From: Reyranella sp.
Lineage (GTDB): Bacteria; Pseudomonadota; Alphaproteobacteria; Reyranellales; Reyranellaceae
Direction of reading: 5' to 3'
DNA: 5,193 nucleotides
Assembly: GCA_021732965.1 (NCBI GenBank)
Contig: JAKFVZ010000016.1
Span: 1 to 5,193 of the forward strand
Shown: piece after piece, positions 4,718 to 5,193 of the stretch
How the letters are laid out: every line of letters begins with the position of its first letter
How positions within the stretch are numbered: the first letter of the stretch is position 1
The notes under the pieces: model-generated
What the model was told of the DNA's origin: nothing
Database searches by the model: none
Seen by the model: only the letters and a program-made list of their open reading frames with translations
Program-made: the position numbers and the translations under genes

Positions 4718-5193
4718 ATGACAATTTCCGTCGCCATGACCGTCAACGGCAAGTCCGTCTCGGGCAAGGTCGAGGCACGCACGCTGTTGGTTCAGTTCCT
4801 GCGCGAGCATCTCGGCATGACCGGCACCCATGTCGGGTGCGACACCAGCCAGTGCGGCGCCTGTGTCGTCCATGTGGACGGCCAGTCGGTCAAGTCGTGC
4901 ACCATGCTCGCGGTGCAGGCCGAGGGCGCCAAGGTGACGACGATCGAGGGCCTTGCCCCGACCGCCGACAAGCTGCACCCGATGCAGGAGGCCTTCCGCG
5001 ACAACCACGCCCTCCAGTGCGGCTTCTGCACTCCCGGCATGGTGATGAGCGCCATCGACATGGTGAAGCGCCACAACTACCAGCTCGACGAGGCCACGGT
5101 GCGCCGCGAACTGGAGGGTAATCTCTGCCGCTGCACGGGCTACCACAACATCGTGAAGGCAATCCTGGCAGCAGCCCCGGCCATGAAGTCAGC
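4718..5193 (+). CDS. coxS: CO dehydrogenase small subunit CoxS, [2Fe-2S] protein (3' end cut by window)
   Basis: This is the iron-sulfur subunit of an aerobic, molybdenum-containing CO dehydrogenase (xanthine oxidase family). It passes electrons from the molybdenum centre of the large subunit to the FAD of the medium subunit. All eight cluster cysteines are present. C41, C46, C49 and C61 form the plant-ferredoxin-like cluster (GCDTSQCGAC). C101, C104, C137 and C139 form the second cluster (QCGFC and LCRCTGYHNIV). The frame is open at the right edge after 158 codons plus two bases. The family is about 160-165 residues long, so only a few codons are missing. Its position after coxG, without coxM or coxL upstream, fits the S-L-M gene order of form II-like enzymes. 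CO specificity cannot be proved from this subunit, since related hydroxylases share it; the coxL active-site loop lies outside the window. Confidence 0.95.
   Translation, partial: MTISVAMTVNGKSVSGKVEARTLLVQFLREHLGMTGTHVGCDTSQCGACVVHVDGQSVKSCTMLAVQAEGAKVTTIEGLAPTADKLHPMQEAFRDNHALQCGFCTPGMVMSAIDMVKRHNYQLDEATVRRELEGNLCRCTGYHNIVKAILAAAPAMKS

Noticed and set aside
4538..5146. Minus-strand frame of about 200 codons opposite coxS
   Set aside because: coxS on the plus strand has all eight cluster cysteines and a strong ribosome-binding site; the opposite frame shows no motif.

Overview
The window is GC-rich, densely coded bacterial DNA that looks alphaproteobacterial (Hyphomicrobiales or a related order). 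The evidence is the aerobic CO-dehydrogenase genes coxG and coxS, an M14-like DUF2817 hydrolase, a membrane GH17 beta-glucan enzyme of the type found in bradyrhizobia, and strong GC bias at third codon positions. The taxon is inferred from gene content only. The left end is clearly less GC-rich: bases 1-120 count about 47-48% G+C, against 65% in 2521-2580. The left-end gene may therefore be accessory DNA.

Layout: (1) 34-639, minus strand: a soluble 201-residue protein with an R-x4-H motif (RNAFAH) of the HEPN type. (2) 640-887: a mostly non-coding divergent region. It holds a possible 50-codon ORF (638-790), a GGTATGT direct repeat and a small hairpin. (3) 888-1985, plus: a DUF2817/M14-like zinc hydrolase with its full set of predicted metal and catalytic residues. 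(4) 2051-3982, plus: a membrane-bound GH17 beta-1,3-glucanase/glucanosyltransferase, about 643 codons long and intact except for one in-frame TAG. That TAG stands where the family's catalytic acid/base glutamate (VGN-E-V) is expected. (5) 4007-4465, plus: coxG, the SRPBCC-fold CO-dehydrogenase accessory protein. (6) 4465-4590, plus: an overlapping 41-codon ORF with a Pro/Ala-rich start and one membrane helix. It resembles the membrane tail that longer CoxG proteins carry. (7) 4718 to the right edge, plus: coxS, the 2x[2Fe-2S] small subunit of a molybdenum hydroxylase of the CO-dehydrogenase type, nearly complete.

Genes 4-6 are closely spaced and probably co-transcribed. CoxG is known to help attach CO dehydrogenase to the cytoplasmic membrane, and coxS supplies the electron-transfer subunit. 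Because coxS appears without coxM or coxL before it, the cluster fits an S-L-M (form II-like) order, with coxL expected just outside the window. No tRNA, rRNA, CRISPR array, insertion sequence or convincing intrinsic terminator was seen.

The two strongest observations are the amber codon placed exactly at the GH17 acid/base position, and the split between the CoxG domain and its likely membrane tail. An 11-bp repeat flanks the split, and collapsing it would restore one reading frame.
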